Of a stretch of 64,000 bases of DNA, positions 1-7,275 are shown one piece after another (position 1 is the first letter of the stretch; each line of letters starts with the position of its first letter). The notes below the pieces were generated by a model, which was not told the DNA's origin, did no database searches, and saw only the letters and a program-made list of their open reading frames with translations. The DNA comes from a virus. The position numbers and the translations under genes are program-made. The stretch covers positions 1 to 64,000 of IMG/VR virus record IMGVR_UViG_3300043399_000339; one strand, written 5' to 3'.

Positions 1-248
1 GCGCCGCTCGGGACGCCGCTCGGGTCGCCGCTCGGTACGCCGCTCGGGCCGCCGCTCGGGACGCCTCCTGGGGCGCCTCCTGGGACGCCGCTCTGGACGC
101 ATGTGCTGCGCTCGTAGCATGGGATGACGCCAGTCTCCTGCTCGACATGCCTGTAGACGCAGTGCGTCTGCTCGCGGCCTCTGGCCACCACCCAGCATTT
201 CTGATGCTGCCGGCTTGCATAGCGTTGGGCGTGGATGCGCCCGAGTAA
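1..248 (+). CDS. Ala-rich tetrapeptide-repeat protein, copy 1 (5' end outside window)
   Basis: Only the 3' part is present. From position 3 it reads at least eight 4-residue repeats of the form x-A-A-[R/W/L], each encoded by a 12-bp DNA unit. The family's conserved C-terminal domain follows (DACAALVAWDDASLLLDMP, then a segment ending LPACIALGVDAPE) and the stop is TAA at 246-248. The same C-terminus occurs in the copies at 57771, 60996, 61372 and 63272, and in the copy cut by the right window end. Its repeat order differs from that right-end copy, so the two are distinct genes. Function unknown. Similar Ala/Arg/Trp tetrapeptide runs occur in bacterial proteins loosely annotated as putative immunity proteins; that link is weak. 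Confidence 0.85.
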   Translation, partial: AARDAARVAARYAARAAARDASWGASWDAALDACAALVAWDDASLLLDMPVDAVRLLAASGHHPAFLMLPACIALGVDAPE

Positions 249-361
249 GCTGTGCTCTGTTCCCTCTTGCATAGCGTTGGGCGTGGATGCGCCCGAGTAA
301 GCTGTGCTCTGTTCCCTCTTGCATAGCGTTGGGCGTGGATGCGCCCGAGTAAGCTGTGCTT
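215..361 (+). repeat. 52-bp tandem repeat, about 2.8 copies
   Basis: Units start at 215, 267 and 319. The first two are identical 52-mers and the third diverges after about 43 bp. Each unit holds the last codons and stop of the Ala-rich gene plus about 18 bp of downstream sequence, so the gene's 3' end has been duplicated in tandem. A related single unit follows the Ala-rich gene ending at 61764. Confidence 0.95.
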
Positions 362-397
362 TGCTACTTGCCTGTATTGCTATGAATGGAGGACGCG

Positions 398-976
398 ATG
401 AACGTGGAACAACTCAAGGAAGCCGACCCGCGTAGGTTTGATAAGGAGTATCAGAAATGGCTGTATAACGCGTTAGACTACGACTGGTGGGACTGTGTGT
501 ACGAGCAGTTCCAAGAGGACTGCAAAACCTATGGGTTTGACATAGACCTGAGACGTAAGTACTTCAGCCTGGGGTATTGCCAAAGTGACTACGCGTCATT
601 CGAGGCATCCATTGACTTCCCTGTCTGGATGACTAAGCACGGCTACGATCAAAAGTATCTAGCGTTGTTGTTAGATGTAAAGGAGTATGGGGGGAACTCT
701 ATATACCGCGGCCACCGAGCATGGGTGAACTTTGACTACCGCCCGGGGTACTGCAATCCTTCTGGCGTCTTTTCGGACCTGCCGGTCGAGGCATGGGACG
801 CTCTTTGCGAAGAGCAGTGGGCGGCCGAGAACTGGGAGCAGCTGCTGCTTGAGACCTGCAAAGCGTTGGAAGCCGACCTATACAGTAGGCTGCGTGATGA
901 GTATGAGCACCTTACCAGTGAAGATGCTTTCGTGGATAGTTGTATGGCTGATGAAATTGAATTCGACGAGGAGTAA
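398..976 (+). CDS. Conserved phage protein, early operon
   Basis: Acidic, Trp/Tyr-rich 192-residue protein. The start at 398 (MNVEQLKEADPRRFDKEY) is preferred over the in-frame ATG at 386 because GGAGGA lies 5-6 bp upstream of it. Central motifs such as FDYRPGYCNPSGVF and the C-terminal EYEHLTSEDAF resemble a family common in podophages and sometimes labelled 'antitoxin of a toxin-antitoxin system'. No toxin partner is visible, so that label is not adopted. It is first in a co-directional run of small genes and is followed 2 bp later by the next gene. Confidence 0.8.
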   Translation: MNVEQLKEADPRRFDKEYQKWLYNALDYDWWDCVYEQFQEDCKTYGFDIDLRRKYFSLGYCQSDYASFEASIDFPVWMTKHGYDQKYLALLLDVKEYGGNSIYRGHRAWVNFDYRPGYCNPSGVFSDLPVEAWDALCEEQWAAENWEQLLLETCKALEADLYSRLRDEYEHLTSEDAFVDSCMADEIEFDEE

Positions 977-977
977 C

Positions 978-1235
978 ATGAAATATATTGTCACGCTTGA
1001 CGGCCGTAAGATGATCTTTACGGATGCGCAGCTAACCACGCTTATTGATCTACTTGACGAGGTACCCATCCTCACGGAAGAATACATCGGTACAGGTAAA
1101 GGCGACGACGGAGGCGCGTACAAACTACATATCCGAAAGCTCAAAGTGGAGAGCGATCTAACTGTTAGAACTATGTCCGATAACCGATACCAAGCACTTC
1201 TTCTCAAAACCAAACTGTACGACGAATCCAAATGA
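978..1235 (+). CDS. Small hypothetical protein (85 aa)
   Basis: Starts at ATG 978 just after GAGGAG, which overlaps the previous stop (MKYIVTLDGRKMIFTD). A longer in-frame reading upstream would cover the previous gene and is rejected. Overlaps the next gene by 4 bp (ATGA), indicating translational coupling. No recognisable domain. A palindrome of the TCTAAC/GTTAGA class lies inside it at 1157-1169. Confidence 0.75.
   Translation: MKYIVTLDGRKMIFTDAQLTTLIDLLDEVPILTEEYIGTGKGDDGGAYKLHIRKLKVESDLTVRTMSDNRYQALLLKTKLYDESK
1157..1169. promoter_or_regulatory. TCTAAC-T-GTTAGA palindrome (left arm, intragenic)
   Basis: Half-sites identical to the right-arm palindromes, with a 1-nt spacer. It lies within the 978-1235 gene. 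Being isolated from the right-arm cluster, it may be chance. Confidence 0.35.
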
Positions 1236-2122
1236 ACACTGAACTCATCTCTGGCGTGGCACGCGCCGCAATGCTGGTCTCTTTCAACGTGTCCATGTAC
1301 TCCGGCCGCAAGCAGGACAAGCAAACGCAGGCCGAGGTGGTGCAGGCCAAGGGCAGTGGTTCCTCCCGAGCCGCGTCCGTCTACAAGTCGCTGTTTGCTG
1401 ATTGCGCTGAGCTGGACAACATTGTAAAGTTTCAGGCTCGGGCCCGGGCCCGGCACTATCAGCTGACGCTGCCGTGGAATGATGGCGGCGCGCGTCTCCT
1501 CCCAACTGCGGCTCTCATGGACTACAAAGCGGAAATGAACCGGTACTCGGACGAGTTTGACCTGCTGGTCAGCGCGTTCCTCGACAAGTACGACACCCTG
1601 GTCGCCGCGGCCGCGTTCAAGCTGGGCACGTTGTTCGACCGCGACGAATACCCGCTGCGCGACGAGGTGGCTCGCAAGTTCCGGTTCAATCTGGCATTCT
1701 CCCCCCTCCCTACGTCTGGCGACTTCCGCCTGGACATTGAGCACGAGGTGCAGCAGGAACTTGCCAGCCAGTACGAGAAGCGCATGCACCAGCAGCTGGC
1801 GCAGGCACAGCAGGACGCGTGGGACCGGATGCATACGGCACTCAGCCGGCTCAAGGACCGGCTCACGCTCAACGAGGACGGCACCCGCCGTACGTTCCAC
1901 GAGACCACGGTGACCAACGCGCAAGAGCTTTGCAGTGCGCTGACGTCGCTTAACGTCACCAACGACCCGCGTCTGGAGAGTGCCCGGCGCCAACTTGAGG
2001 AGGCCATGATCGGGGTCGACCCGAAGGAGCTGCGCAAAGAAGAGAGCGTGCGACTCCAGACCTTGCACAAGGTCAATTCCATCTTGGACGCATTTGATTG
2101 GGGCACTGCTGATGCAGACTGA
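1232..2122 (+). CDS. DUF3150-like phage protein
   Basis: 296 residues. The N-terminal pattern (VSFNVSMYSGRKQDKQTQAEV), the LPWNDGGARLLP segment and the F-x-F-x-x-x-x-x-P-x-P-x-x-GDFR segment near residue 160 resemble phage DUF3150 proteins. Members are often encoded near MoxR-type ATPases and VWA-like proteins, as here if the window ends join: the ATPase is at 59784 and the VWA protein at 61822. The second half is helical and charged. It probably serves as a partner of that ATPase system; the biochemical role is unknown. Coupled to its neighbours by 4-bp and 11-bp overlaps. Confidence 0.65.
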   Translation: MNTELISGVARAAMLVSFNVSMYSGRKQDKQTQAEVVQAKGSGSSRAASVYKSLFADCAELDNIVKFQARARARHYQLTLPWNDGGARLLPTAALMDYKAEMNRYSDEFDLLVSAFLDKYDTLVAAAAFKLGTLFDRDEYPLRDEVARKFRFNLAFSPLPTSGDFRLDIEHEVQQELASQYEKRMHQQLAQAQQDAWDRMHTALSRLKDRLTLNEDGTRRTFHETTVTNAQELCSALTSLNVTNDPRLESARRQLEEAMIGVDPKELRKEESVRLQTLHKVNSILDAFDWGTADAD

Positions 2123-2363
2123 AACTCCAACCACGCTGTGCCGGTATCAGTCGAACCACATCAAGTGGTACCTGAATACCTATGGCCCAGCAACCTATGT
2201 ACACACTGCTGACGGCAAGCTAGGCACAGAGCCTGATTGGCTGAAGACTGTGATGAACGTAGCCAGAGCCGGTGGCAACTTAGTGTGCATGCCTGACGGG
2301 AACACAATGCTTATGTGGTTCTACGTAGACAAAGACAAACAACTTGTGAGGTTCAAACTATGA
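2112..2363 (+). CDS. Small hypothetical protein (83 aa)
   Basis: Start at ATG 2112 (MQTETPTTLCRYQSNHIKWY), overlapping the previous gene by 11 bp. An upstream in-frame ATG at 2094 has no better ribosome site. Overlaps the next gene as ATGATGA. Soluble, mixed alpha/beta composition and no recognised domain. Confidence 0.7.
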   Translation: MQTETPTTLCRYQSNHIKWYLNTYGPATYVHTADGKLGTEPDWLKTVMNVARAGGNLVCMPDGNTMLMWFYVDKDKQLVRFKL

Positions 2364-2563
2364 TGAAAATTCTCAACCCATTCCGAAAGCCAAGCGCTGT
2401 GATGCTGGCACAGGCCGAGCTAGAAGAATCCGAGCGCCAGTTGCTCGGAGCGAAAGCCGCGCAGGAGTACGCCAAGAGCATGGCTACCTACCACGAGTCG
2501 AAGATCAAACGTCTCAAGGCATACATACGTGAGTGCCATGAGGATACCGAAGCAGCCGAATAA
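2360..2563 (+). CDS. Conserved small coiled-coil phage protein
   Basis: 67 residues from ATG 2360 (MMKILNPFRKPSAVML). The rest is a charged helix (AELEESERQLLGAKAAQEYA) with heptad character, typical of a small protein found in many phage early operons. Function unknown. ATG 2363 is an equally possible start. Confidence 0.7.
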   Translation: MMKILNPFRKPSAVMLAQAELEESERQLLGAKAAQEYAKSMATYHESKIKRLKAYIRECHEDTEAAE

Positions 2564-2581
2564 CCAACTGGAGTAATCAAC

Positions 2582-2914
2582 ATGAAACGCATCATCACCG
2601 CCATCGCCTTCGCCCTGTCCACTACGGTCACGTTCGCCGTTGAGCTTCCGTGTGAATCAATCGCAAGTACGGCCCGCACTGTCATGGACGCCCGCCAGAG
2701 CGGCGTGGCACTGAGCAAAGTGCTGGCTATCGTGGACCAGTATCCGGACACGAAGACGCTCATGCGCCAGATCGTTCTGGACGCCTACTCCAAGCCGCGC
2801 TACAGCAGCGAGGAGTTCCGCCTGCGTGAGACCGAGGAGTTCGGAAACACCTGGGAGATCGCCTGCCACAAGGCCAACAGCGCCCCGTCGAAGAAGGGAG
2901 CTAGCAATGTGTAA
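2582..2914 (+). CDS. Predicted exported protein (110 aa)
   Basis: The N-terminus is a classic signal peptide: MKR, a hydrophobic stretch (IITAIAFALSTTVTF), then a likely cleavage near A-V-E. The mature part is small and helical with two Cys (residues ~23 and ~98) that could form a disulfide in the periplasm. A GGAG about 9 bp upstream supports the start. Such small exported phage proteins can act at the envelope, for example in superinfection exclusion, but nothing here proves that. Confidence 0.75.
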   Translation: MKRIITAIAFALSTTVTFAVELPCESIASTARTVMDARQSGVALSKVLAIVDQYPDTKTLMRQIVLDAYSKPRYSSEEFRLRETEEFGNTWEIACHKANSAPSKKGASNV

Positions 2915-3041
2915 CCGAGAGTGCCGCCAAGGGCGCGACTGCCACTGTGGCCCGCAGTCCAAGATCGTGAACGGCCTAGCTGCCCTGATCTGGCTCGTGT
3001 GCTTCTTTGCTGTCGTCTCCATCCTGTGGGGGCTGTGGTGA
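2907..3041 (+). CDS. Small Cys-rich single-pass membrane protein (44 aa)
   Basis: MCNRECRQGRDCHCGP followed by a hydrophobic helix (LAALIWLVCFFAVVSILWGL) and the stop. AAGGGAG lies upstream of ATG 2907. Overlaps the preceding gene by 8 bp. Four Cys before the membrane segment could bind metal. Follows the exported protein, so the two may act together at the envelope. Confidence 0.6.
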   Translation: MCNRECRQGRDCHCGPQSKIVNGLAALIWLVCFFAVVSILWGLW

Positions 3042-3130
3042 CACTCTACGCCCACCCCGTTCCGGGGTGGCCATTCCCGCAATGGCTGCCCTACCCATAC
3101 ACAAAACCGTTAGAGGATGCACCATGGTGA
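3038..3130 (+). CDS. Possible 30-aa Pro/Trp-rich peptide (GTG start)
   Basis: The GTG at 3038 overlaps the previous stop (GTGA). The peptide is rich in Pro, Trp and Tyr (PVPGWPFPQWLPYPYTKP) and runs into the next gene's start. It fills an otherwise empty 80-bp gap between coupled genes, which is the only support. Confidence 0.35.
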   Translation: MTLYAHPVPGWPFPQWLPYPYTKPLEDAPW

Positions 3131-3705
3131 ACCCAATACTGACCGATGACGAGCTTATCGACGCAATTCGCAAAGCGGGGCTTCGAGTGATCGGACCTCA
3201 CAAAAGTCTTTCACGCGCAGTCGAAGCGGCTGTGCTGGCCAAGCTGGCGCGGCAGGCCGACCGCCAGCGAGTGCCGGCTGAGGACAGCCCCGCAGTCTGT
3301 GATGCCTACGAGCGTATCGACCGCTTCCTCAGAAACAACCTTGGGGATGAGGATTACGCCGACTACTCGCACGATCTTGACTTGCTCGTCGCCGCCCCCG
3401 AAGCGCCAGCGCAGGCCAGCGCAGTAGATGACGACTACAAGGGTTGGTACTGCGCCCACTGCCAGCGAGGTGTTGACGCACGGGAAGTCACGTACAGCGA
3501 GCAGCACGAGGCATGCGGTCGGTTCATTACGCACGACAGACCGCCAAAGGTCGAGGCCAGCGCAGTGGATGAGCGCGCAGCGTTTGCGGCGTGGGTGGCG
3601 GATTACGCGCTACGTCACGAGCCGAACTACAGCAAGGCCACGGAAGACGACTGTTGGGCCGCATGGCAAGCCCGCGCCGCGCTGGCGCAGAAGGGCGGCA
3701 AATGA
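3124..3705 (+). CDS. Hypothetical phage protein with CxxC motif (193 aa)
   Basis: Start at ATG 3124 (MVNPILTDDELIDAIRKAG), after AGAGGATG. Modular: an N-terminal helical part, a central WYCAHCQRGVD segment with a CxxC pair and a later Cys (zinc-ribbon-like, residues ~120-145), and a C-terminal WVADYALRHEPNY...CWAAWQARAA segment. The C-terminal W-x-x-W pattern is common in small early phage proteins. Linkers containing 'ASAVD' flank the middle module. Overlaps the next gene as ATGA. Confidence 0.7.
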   Translation: MVNPILTDDELIDAIRKAGLRVIGPHKSLSRAVEAAVLAKLARQADRQRVPAEDSPAVCDAYERIDRFLRNNLGDEDYADYSHDLDLLVAAPEAPAQASAVDDDYKGWYCAHCQRGVDAREVTYSEQHEACGRFITHDRPPKVEASAVDERAAFAAWVADYALRHEPNYSKATEDDCWAAWQARAALAQKGGK

Positions 3706-3950
3706 GCCGCGACGAGATCATCAATATGGCGCGGGAATCTGGCCTTGTCAGCGATTCCTACGTTTATGACAGTACAGACGAAGCTGACTGGAAAGACATT
3801 GAACGCTTCGCCGCCCTGGTGGCCGCAGCAGAGCGCGAGGCGTGCGCGCAGGTGCTTAATGAGAACGCCAAGCTGTGCGTGAGGAACAAACTGCTACGCG
3901 AAATCCTTGAGGCAAACGCCGACGCCATCCGTGCACGAGGTGCAGCATGA
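3702..3950 (+). CDS. Conserved small phage protein (82 aa)
   Basis: MSRDEIINMARESGL followed by FAALVAAAEREACAQV, the standard layout of a small helical protein frequent in Burkholderiales phages and prophages. Coupled to both neighbours by 4-bp overlaps. No enzymatic motif. Confidence 0.75.
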   Translation: MSRDEIINMARESGLVSDSYVYDSTDEADWKDIERFAALVAAAEREACAQVLNENAKLCVRNKLLREILEANADAIRARGAA

Positions 3951-4219
3951 GCAATCAACCTGAAGCCCTGCGGTGGGCTGATGTTTTGGTGCGCGATGTG
4001 GGCAACCAACTGGTCAACAGAAAGCAAGCCGCCGCCGAACTGCGCCGCCTGCACGCAGAAGTTGAGGCAAGCGACCGCAACCTGTGCGATCTGACCGACA
4101 ACCTGATCAAAGCCGTTGCATTGCTGCGGCAGGCCCATGAAGCCCTGGAAACCGACGACTGGCAGAAGAAGTTGCAGGCCAGCATTGACATCAAGAAGCA
4201 CTTGGAGAGTGGCACATGA
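3947..4219 (+). CDS. Small coiled-coil hypothetical protein (90 aa)
   Basis: Helical and charged (RKQAAAELRRLHAEVEASD). The AAELRRLHAE segment recurs in the 4329 gene, so the two may share a duplicated module. Start ATG 3947 overlaps the upstream stop. Confidence 0.7.
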   Translation: MSNQPEALRWADVLVRDVGNQLVNRKQAAAELRRLHAEVEASDRNLCDLTDNLIKAVALLRQAHEALETDDWQKKLQASIDIKKHLESGT

Positions 4220-4332
4220 CGGAGATTGAGAAAGTCTCATGCTGGTTGAGGATTTTGTTGTACTTGCTGCTCGCTGTTACGTGGTTTCACGTCGGGCTTT
4301 TTGTTTTTCTATTCGTTAAGGGGCAGATATGA
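4216..4332 (+). CDS. 38-aa membrane protein
   Basis: Short ORF linking two genes with 4-bp overlaps on both sides. MTEIEKVSCW is followed by a long hydrophobic stretch (LLYLLLAVTWFHVGLFVFLF) and KGQI. One or two membrane passes. Exact coupling on both sides argues that it is real. Confidence 0.6.
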   Translation: MTEIEKVSCWLRILLYLLLAVTWFHVGLFVFLFVKGQI

Positions 4333-4607
4333 CAAAAGACAACGAAGCCGAACTGCGCCGCCTGCACGCCGAGAATAAAGAACTGCGTGAAGCCAACGAA
4401 GCCTTCGGAAAACGCCAAGAGTGGTGGAACAGCAGGATGGCAAACATGGAAGCAGAGAACGAGGCCAAGGACGTCCTGCTGCGGCAGGCGTGGGCTGTCA
4501 TTAGGTGGCAGTGCTTCGGAGAGTGCAGAACGGATGGAGTCGAAGGGCTACCAACCCCAAGTGAAATCGACGCCGCTATTCGCCAACACCTAAAGGAAAC
4601 CAAATGA
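4329..4607 (+). CDS. Small coiled-coil hypothetical protein (92 aa)
   Basis: Starts MTKDNEAELRRLHAENKEL, a heptad-like helix over residues ~5-50, then a Cys/Trp-containing tail. Resembles the 3947 protein in its AELRRLHAE module. Probably oligomeric. Function unknown. Confidence 0.7.
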   Translation: MTKDNEAELRRLHAENKELREANEAFGKRQEWWNSRMANMEAENEAKDVLLRQAWAVIRWQCFGECRTDGVEGLPTPSEIDAAIRQHLKETK

Positions 4608-5086
4608 GAAAACGAAGCAAGTACAGACCCAAGCCTCAGTATGTCAACCCAGTGGCTGCCGTTGTCGAGAAGCTCACCCCTGTGACTGAGCACGATACGG
4701 AGTTCGCGAGTGGCGTACAGCTCAAGAACCACGCGGCCATGACTGCGCTCATTCAGGGGCATGCAACACGCAAGGACATGGACATCCTGATCGCGGTGTA
4801 CAACATCATGGAGGCGCTGCGGATCAACGAGGTGTGCGCCCCTCTGAAGGAAGAGGTCAAAGCCGCAGGCGTTGCGCTGGAGTCCCTGGCGCACCGCGCG
4901 GCCCGCACGGGGCGCTTCGTCCCTGCAGGGCCTGAGATCAAAGCCCTGAACCTGCTGCTGGAGCTGCACGACGAGATCATGCCCGGGGTCACTGTCCAGA
5001 TGCTGGACGACGCCTTGAGCACCGCGCGCCGCCTGGAGCCCACAGCACGCAGACTGCCTACATACAAACCGGAGGTGACCGCATGA
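4604..5086 (+). CDS. Conserved hypothetical protein (160 aa)
   Basis: Basic N-terminus (MRKRSKYRPKPQYVNPVA) then an all-helical body (MTALIQGHATRKDMDILIA). Similar proteins recur in Burkholderia phages and prophages, without assigned function. Overlaps both neighbours by 4 bp. Confidence 0.7.
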   Translation: MRKRSKYRPKPQYVNPVAAVVEKLTPVTEHDTEFASGVQLKNHAAMTALIQGHATRKDMDILIAVYNIMEALRINEVCAPLKEEVKAAGVALESLAHRAARTGRFVPAGPEIKALNLLLELHDEIMPGVTVQMLDDALSTARRLEPTARRLPTYKPEVTA

Positions 5087-5331
5087 GCGACAGAGACCCT
5101 ATCTGGGACGCAATGAAGCAGCGCAGCAAAGCCAAATTCGATTCTGATCGGCAGATGTTTCTAGCGAACGCAATTGCTGACGACGATGGCGGGTGGACTA
5201 AGCATACGGAGTGGCACTGGTCCCGCACCGTGCATGGAGAGCGGCTTGACTACTGGCCTAGCCGGAAAAAGTTTCAGTGGAGGAACAAGGTCATGCGGGG
5301 CGACGTAATGAAAATAGTGCGGGGCGAATAA
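5083..5331 (+). CDS. Conserved phage protein (82 aa)
   Basis: Contains DDDGGWTKHTEWHWSR, then LDYWPSRKKFQW and a C-terminal VMRGDV. This architecture occurs widely in small phage early proteins. No catalytic motif is known. Stop and next start overlap as TAATG. Confidence 0.75.
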   Translation: MSDRDPIWDAMKQRSKAKFDSDRQMFLANAIADDDGGWTKHTEWHWSRTVHGERLDYWPSRKKFQWRNKVMRGDVMKIVRGE

Positions 5332-5627
5332 TGAACACCATCGCCAAACTCACCATCACCCGCAGCGGGTATCTGATCGAGCTCACCGAGCTAGGCAAGC
5401 AGCTTGCGCCCGGAGAATACGAGCTTGTTCCAGTGCAGCAGGAGCCTGCGGCGTGGATTCTCAGGTCTGGAAGAGCGCGCTGGGTGGAGCTTGAAGACCC
5501 TGCCGCGGCCTCTGCCCTGCCAAAAGGGACAACGGCTATCCCGCTGTATACCCACCAAGCTACGCCCAAATTCACAAATCCCAACAAGGAGGAGGCCGAT
5601 GCGCCGACCGAGACACGCCGTGACTGA
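5331..5627 (+). CDS. Hypothetical protein (98 aa)
   Basis: MNTIAKLTITRSGYLIEL followed by a Glu/Pro-rich stretch. The PAAWIL...W...LYTH pattern is common in small phage proteins of unknown role. Its last 29 bp hold the ribosome site (AAGGAGGAGG) and the start of the next gene. Confidence 0.65.
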   Translation: MNTIAKLTITRSGYLIELTELGKQLAPGEYELVPVQQEPAAWILRSGRARWVELEDPAAASALPKGTTAIPLYTHQATPKFTNPNKEEADAPTETRRD

Positions 5628-5997
5628 CGCCCTGCTGGCTACCCTGCAGGAGTTCGGGCCCATGACTTCTTTGGAGGTCTGGGAGCACAACAAAGACATC
5701 CCCCGTGCCGACCTGCGCAAGGCGCTGGCGCGTCTGGCTGAGCCAACCAAGCAGGCCCCACAGCGAGTGCACATCAGCGGGTGGACCCGCGACGCCGAGG
5801 GGTACCGCACCTACCTGCGCCCGATCTATTCCGCGGGCCCGGGTGACAACGCAGAGCGGCCGCCGGCCATCACCCGCACCGAGATCGCACGCAACTGGCA
5901 GCGCAAGCGCAGGACCAAAATCCGAACGAACTTCGTGTTCAATCTCGGCACGCCGCTCGACGTGCTTACCATGAAGCGCCTTGGGGGTGGGGTGTGA
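5599..5997 (+). CDS. Winged-helix-type putative DNA-binding protein A
   Basis: 132 residues from ATG 5599, behind a strong AAGGAGGAGG. N-terminal ~50 residues (ALLATLQEFGPMTSLEV, then LRKALARL) fit a helix-turn-helix or winged-helix fold. Next comes a basic stretch (RKRRTKIR) and the motif NFVFNL near the C-terminus. The 6200 gene encodes a clear paralogue with the same order and the same NFVFNL ending. Likely a small early regulator; the target is unknown. Confidence 0.6.
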   Translation: MRRPRHAVTDALLATLQEFGPMTSLEVWEHNKDIPRADLRKALARLAEPTKQAPQRVHISGWTRDAEGYRTYLRPIYSAGPGDNAERPPAITRTEIARNWQRKRRTKIRTNFVFNLGTPLDVLTMKRLGGGV

Positions 5998-6110
5998 GGC
6001 TCTGCCCACTATGCTCTTGCCGCAAGCCATTCCCCGGGCCCGGCTGGGTCATTCGGCGCGTCAACAACCTGCGGACATGGGTCTGCGACGCCCACAAGTT
6101 AAGGAGCTAA
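5994..6110 (+). CDS. 38-aa CxxC zinc-ribbon-like peptide (GTG start)
   Basis: The GTG at 5994 overlaps the preceding stop (GTGA). MRLCPLCSCRKPFPGPGW has a CPLCSC cluster, and a further Cys follows in WVCDAH, giving a plausible small zinc site. Its last codons carry AAGGAG for the next gene. Confidence 0.55.
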   Translation: MRLCPLCSCRKPFPGPGWVIRRVNNLRTWVCDAHKLRS

Positions 6111-6111
6111 C

Positions 6112-6207
6112 GTGTACGAGTTTCTGTGGTTCGCCGGCGGGTTTGCATCCGGCCTTGGGTTCGTCGCCCTAGTTGTCCATTACATCCTCAAGTCGTTCCA
6201 TGACTGA
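6112..6207 (+). CDS. 31-aa single-pass membrane peptide (GTG start)
   Basis: GTG 6112 follows AAGGAGCTAAC. MYEFLWFAGGFASGLGFVAL is a hydrophobic helix, followed by a short basic tail. Overlaps the next gene by 8 bp. Function unknown. Confidence 0.5.
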   Translation: MYEFLWFAGGFASGLGFVALVVHYILKSFHD

Positions 6208-6592
6208 CAAAAAACCATACGGGTACTACCCGGCGCAGATCGAACGGTATCTGCAGGATTTCGGGCCCACCACGCCCACCGAGCTGGCGCGTGCATTCGG
6301 GACAGAAGTCCGCACCATATCTAGCATCCTGTGCCGCATGAAGACCGAGACCCCGCAGTGCCGCAAGCGGGTCTACATCGCCGACTGGGTCTATGATCTG
6401 GAAGGCGCGCGCCGGTACCCCCGGCCGCGGTTCGCGCTTGGCAACGCACCCGATGCACAGCGCCCGAAGGCCAGCCCCAGGCTGAACAAGCAGCGATGGG
6501 CTGAAAACAAACGTGCACGGCTAACACAGAACTTCGTGTTTAACCTAGCCCTGCGTCCTAACGTGTACCACAAAGCAAATCATGAGCATTGA
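6200..6592 (+). CDS. Winged-helix-type putative DNA-binding protein B
   Basis: 130 residues starting MTDKKPYGYYPAQIERYL. The segment DFGPTTPTELARAFGTEVR, followed by a second helix ending CRMK, fits a winged helix. A basic region and NFVFNL follow. Paralogue of the 5599 protein; the two are separated only by two mini-genes, suggesting a local duplication. Confidence 0.6.
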   Translation: MTDKKPYGYYPAQIERYLQDFGPTTPTELARAFGTEVRTISSILCRMKTETPQCRKRVYIADWVYDLEGARRYPRPRFALGNAPDAQRPKASPRLNKQRWAENKRARLTQNFVFNLALRPNVYHKANHEH

Positions 6593-7022
6593 CAGCATTG
6601 AACTCTGGCACAAGCGTGCGCGCCCAACCCCGACCGACCGGGATTTTCAGACTCAGTTAGGTTGCCATCTCGAAGAGTTAGTCGAGATGTTAGTATGCCT
6701 GCGCGGCACAGACGCTGCAGACACCGCTTGGCTGGACAGCCTTGCTAACAAAGCCGAGCTGGTGGCGAGTGGCCTGAAGAGCGGAAGCATCCGGGTCTCC
6801 ATCGTTGACCGCGACGGGTTCCTCGACTCGCTTGCCGATCAGATCGTGACCGCCGTCGGCACGGGTCACTGCGCTGACATGCAGACCGCCACTGCCGTTC
6901 AGCGGGTCAATGAGTCAAACTGGACAAAGTTCGACGAGAATGGACAGCCCACGTTCGACGCCAATGGCAAGATCATGAAGCCCGCTACGTACCGCGCACC
7001 AAACCTAGAAGGACTTTACTGA
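6582..7022 (+). CDS. MazG-like NTP pyrophosphohydrolase
   Basis: 146 residues. The HLEELVEML segment and the later LADQIVTAVGTG segment give the acidic E-x-x-E and D motifs of the all-alpha NTP pyrophosphatase superfamily, which bind Mg2+. The C-terminal run (AVQRVNESNWTKFDENGQP) matches phage members labelled phosphoribosyl-ATP pyrophosphohydrolase-like. Expected activity is hydrolysis of a nucleoside triphosphate to the monophosphate and pyrophosphate, tuning host nucleotide or alarmone pools. The substrate is not predictable. Confidence 0.75.
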   Translation: MSIDSIELWHKRARPTPTDRDFQTQLGCHLEELVEMLVCLRGTDAADTAWLDSLANKAELVASGLKSGSIRVSIVDRDGFLDSLADQIVTAVGTGHCADMQTATAVQRVNESNWTKFDENGQPTFDANGKIMKPATYRAPNLEGLY

Positions 7023-7023
7023 T

Positions 7024-7275
7024 ATGGCTAACCCGTTAGATGTTCAAGTGGCTGGCGGCCACTACAAAGGCAAGCGTATCCAACCCGTCGAGTACATCTC
7101 GGCTAACAACCTAAACTTCCTTGAGGGCTGCATCGTCAAGCGGATTACCCGCTGGCGTGACAAGCCTGCCGAACACCGTTTCCAAGACCTTGAGAAGATC
7201 AAGCACGAAGTCGACCTGTTGATAGAGATGGAGAAGCGGTATGGCAACGACGCCGGAAGCCAAAGTAAAAGCTAA
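7024..7275 (+). CDS. DUF3310 family protein
   Basis: 83 residues with the family signature HYKGKRIQPVEYISANNLNF and GCIVKRITRWRDK, followed by LEKIKHEVDLLIE. DUF3310 proteins are small phage proteins often called nucleotide-kinase-like, but no kinase motif is present. Sits between NTP pyrophosphatase and nuclease genes, in keeping with a nucleotide or DNA-metabolism context. Confidence 0.85.
   Translation: MANPLDVQVAGGHYKGKRIQPVEYISANNLNFLEGCIVKRITRWRDKPAEHRFQDLEKIKHEVDLLIEMEKRYGNDAGSQSKS
7027..7040. promoter_or_regulatory. GCTAACCCGTTAGA near-palindrome (left arm)
   Basis: Matches 11 of the 12 half-site positions of the right-arm palindromes with a CC spacer. Lies over the first codons of the DUF3310 gene. 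May be coincidental. Confidence 0.3.

Noticed and set aside
878-2134. 418-residue antisense ORF over the early genes
   Set aside because: Covers well-packed + strand genes with ribosome sites and overlaps; no recognisable sequence.
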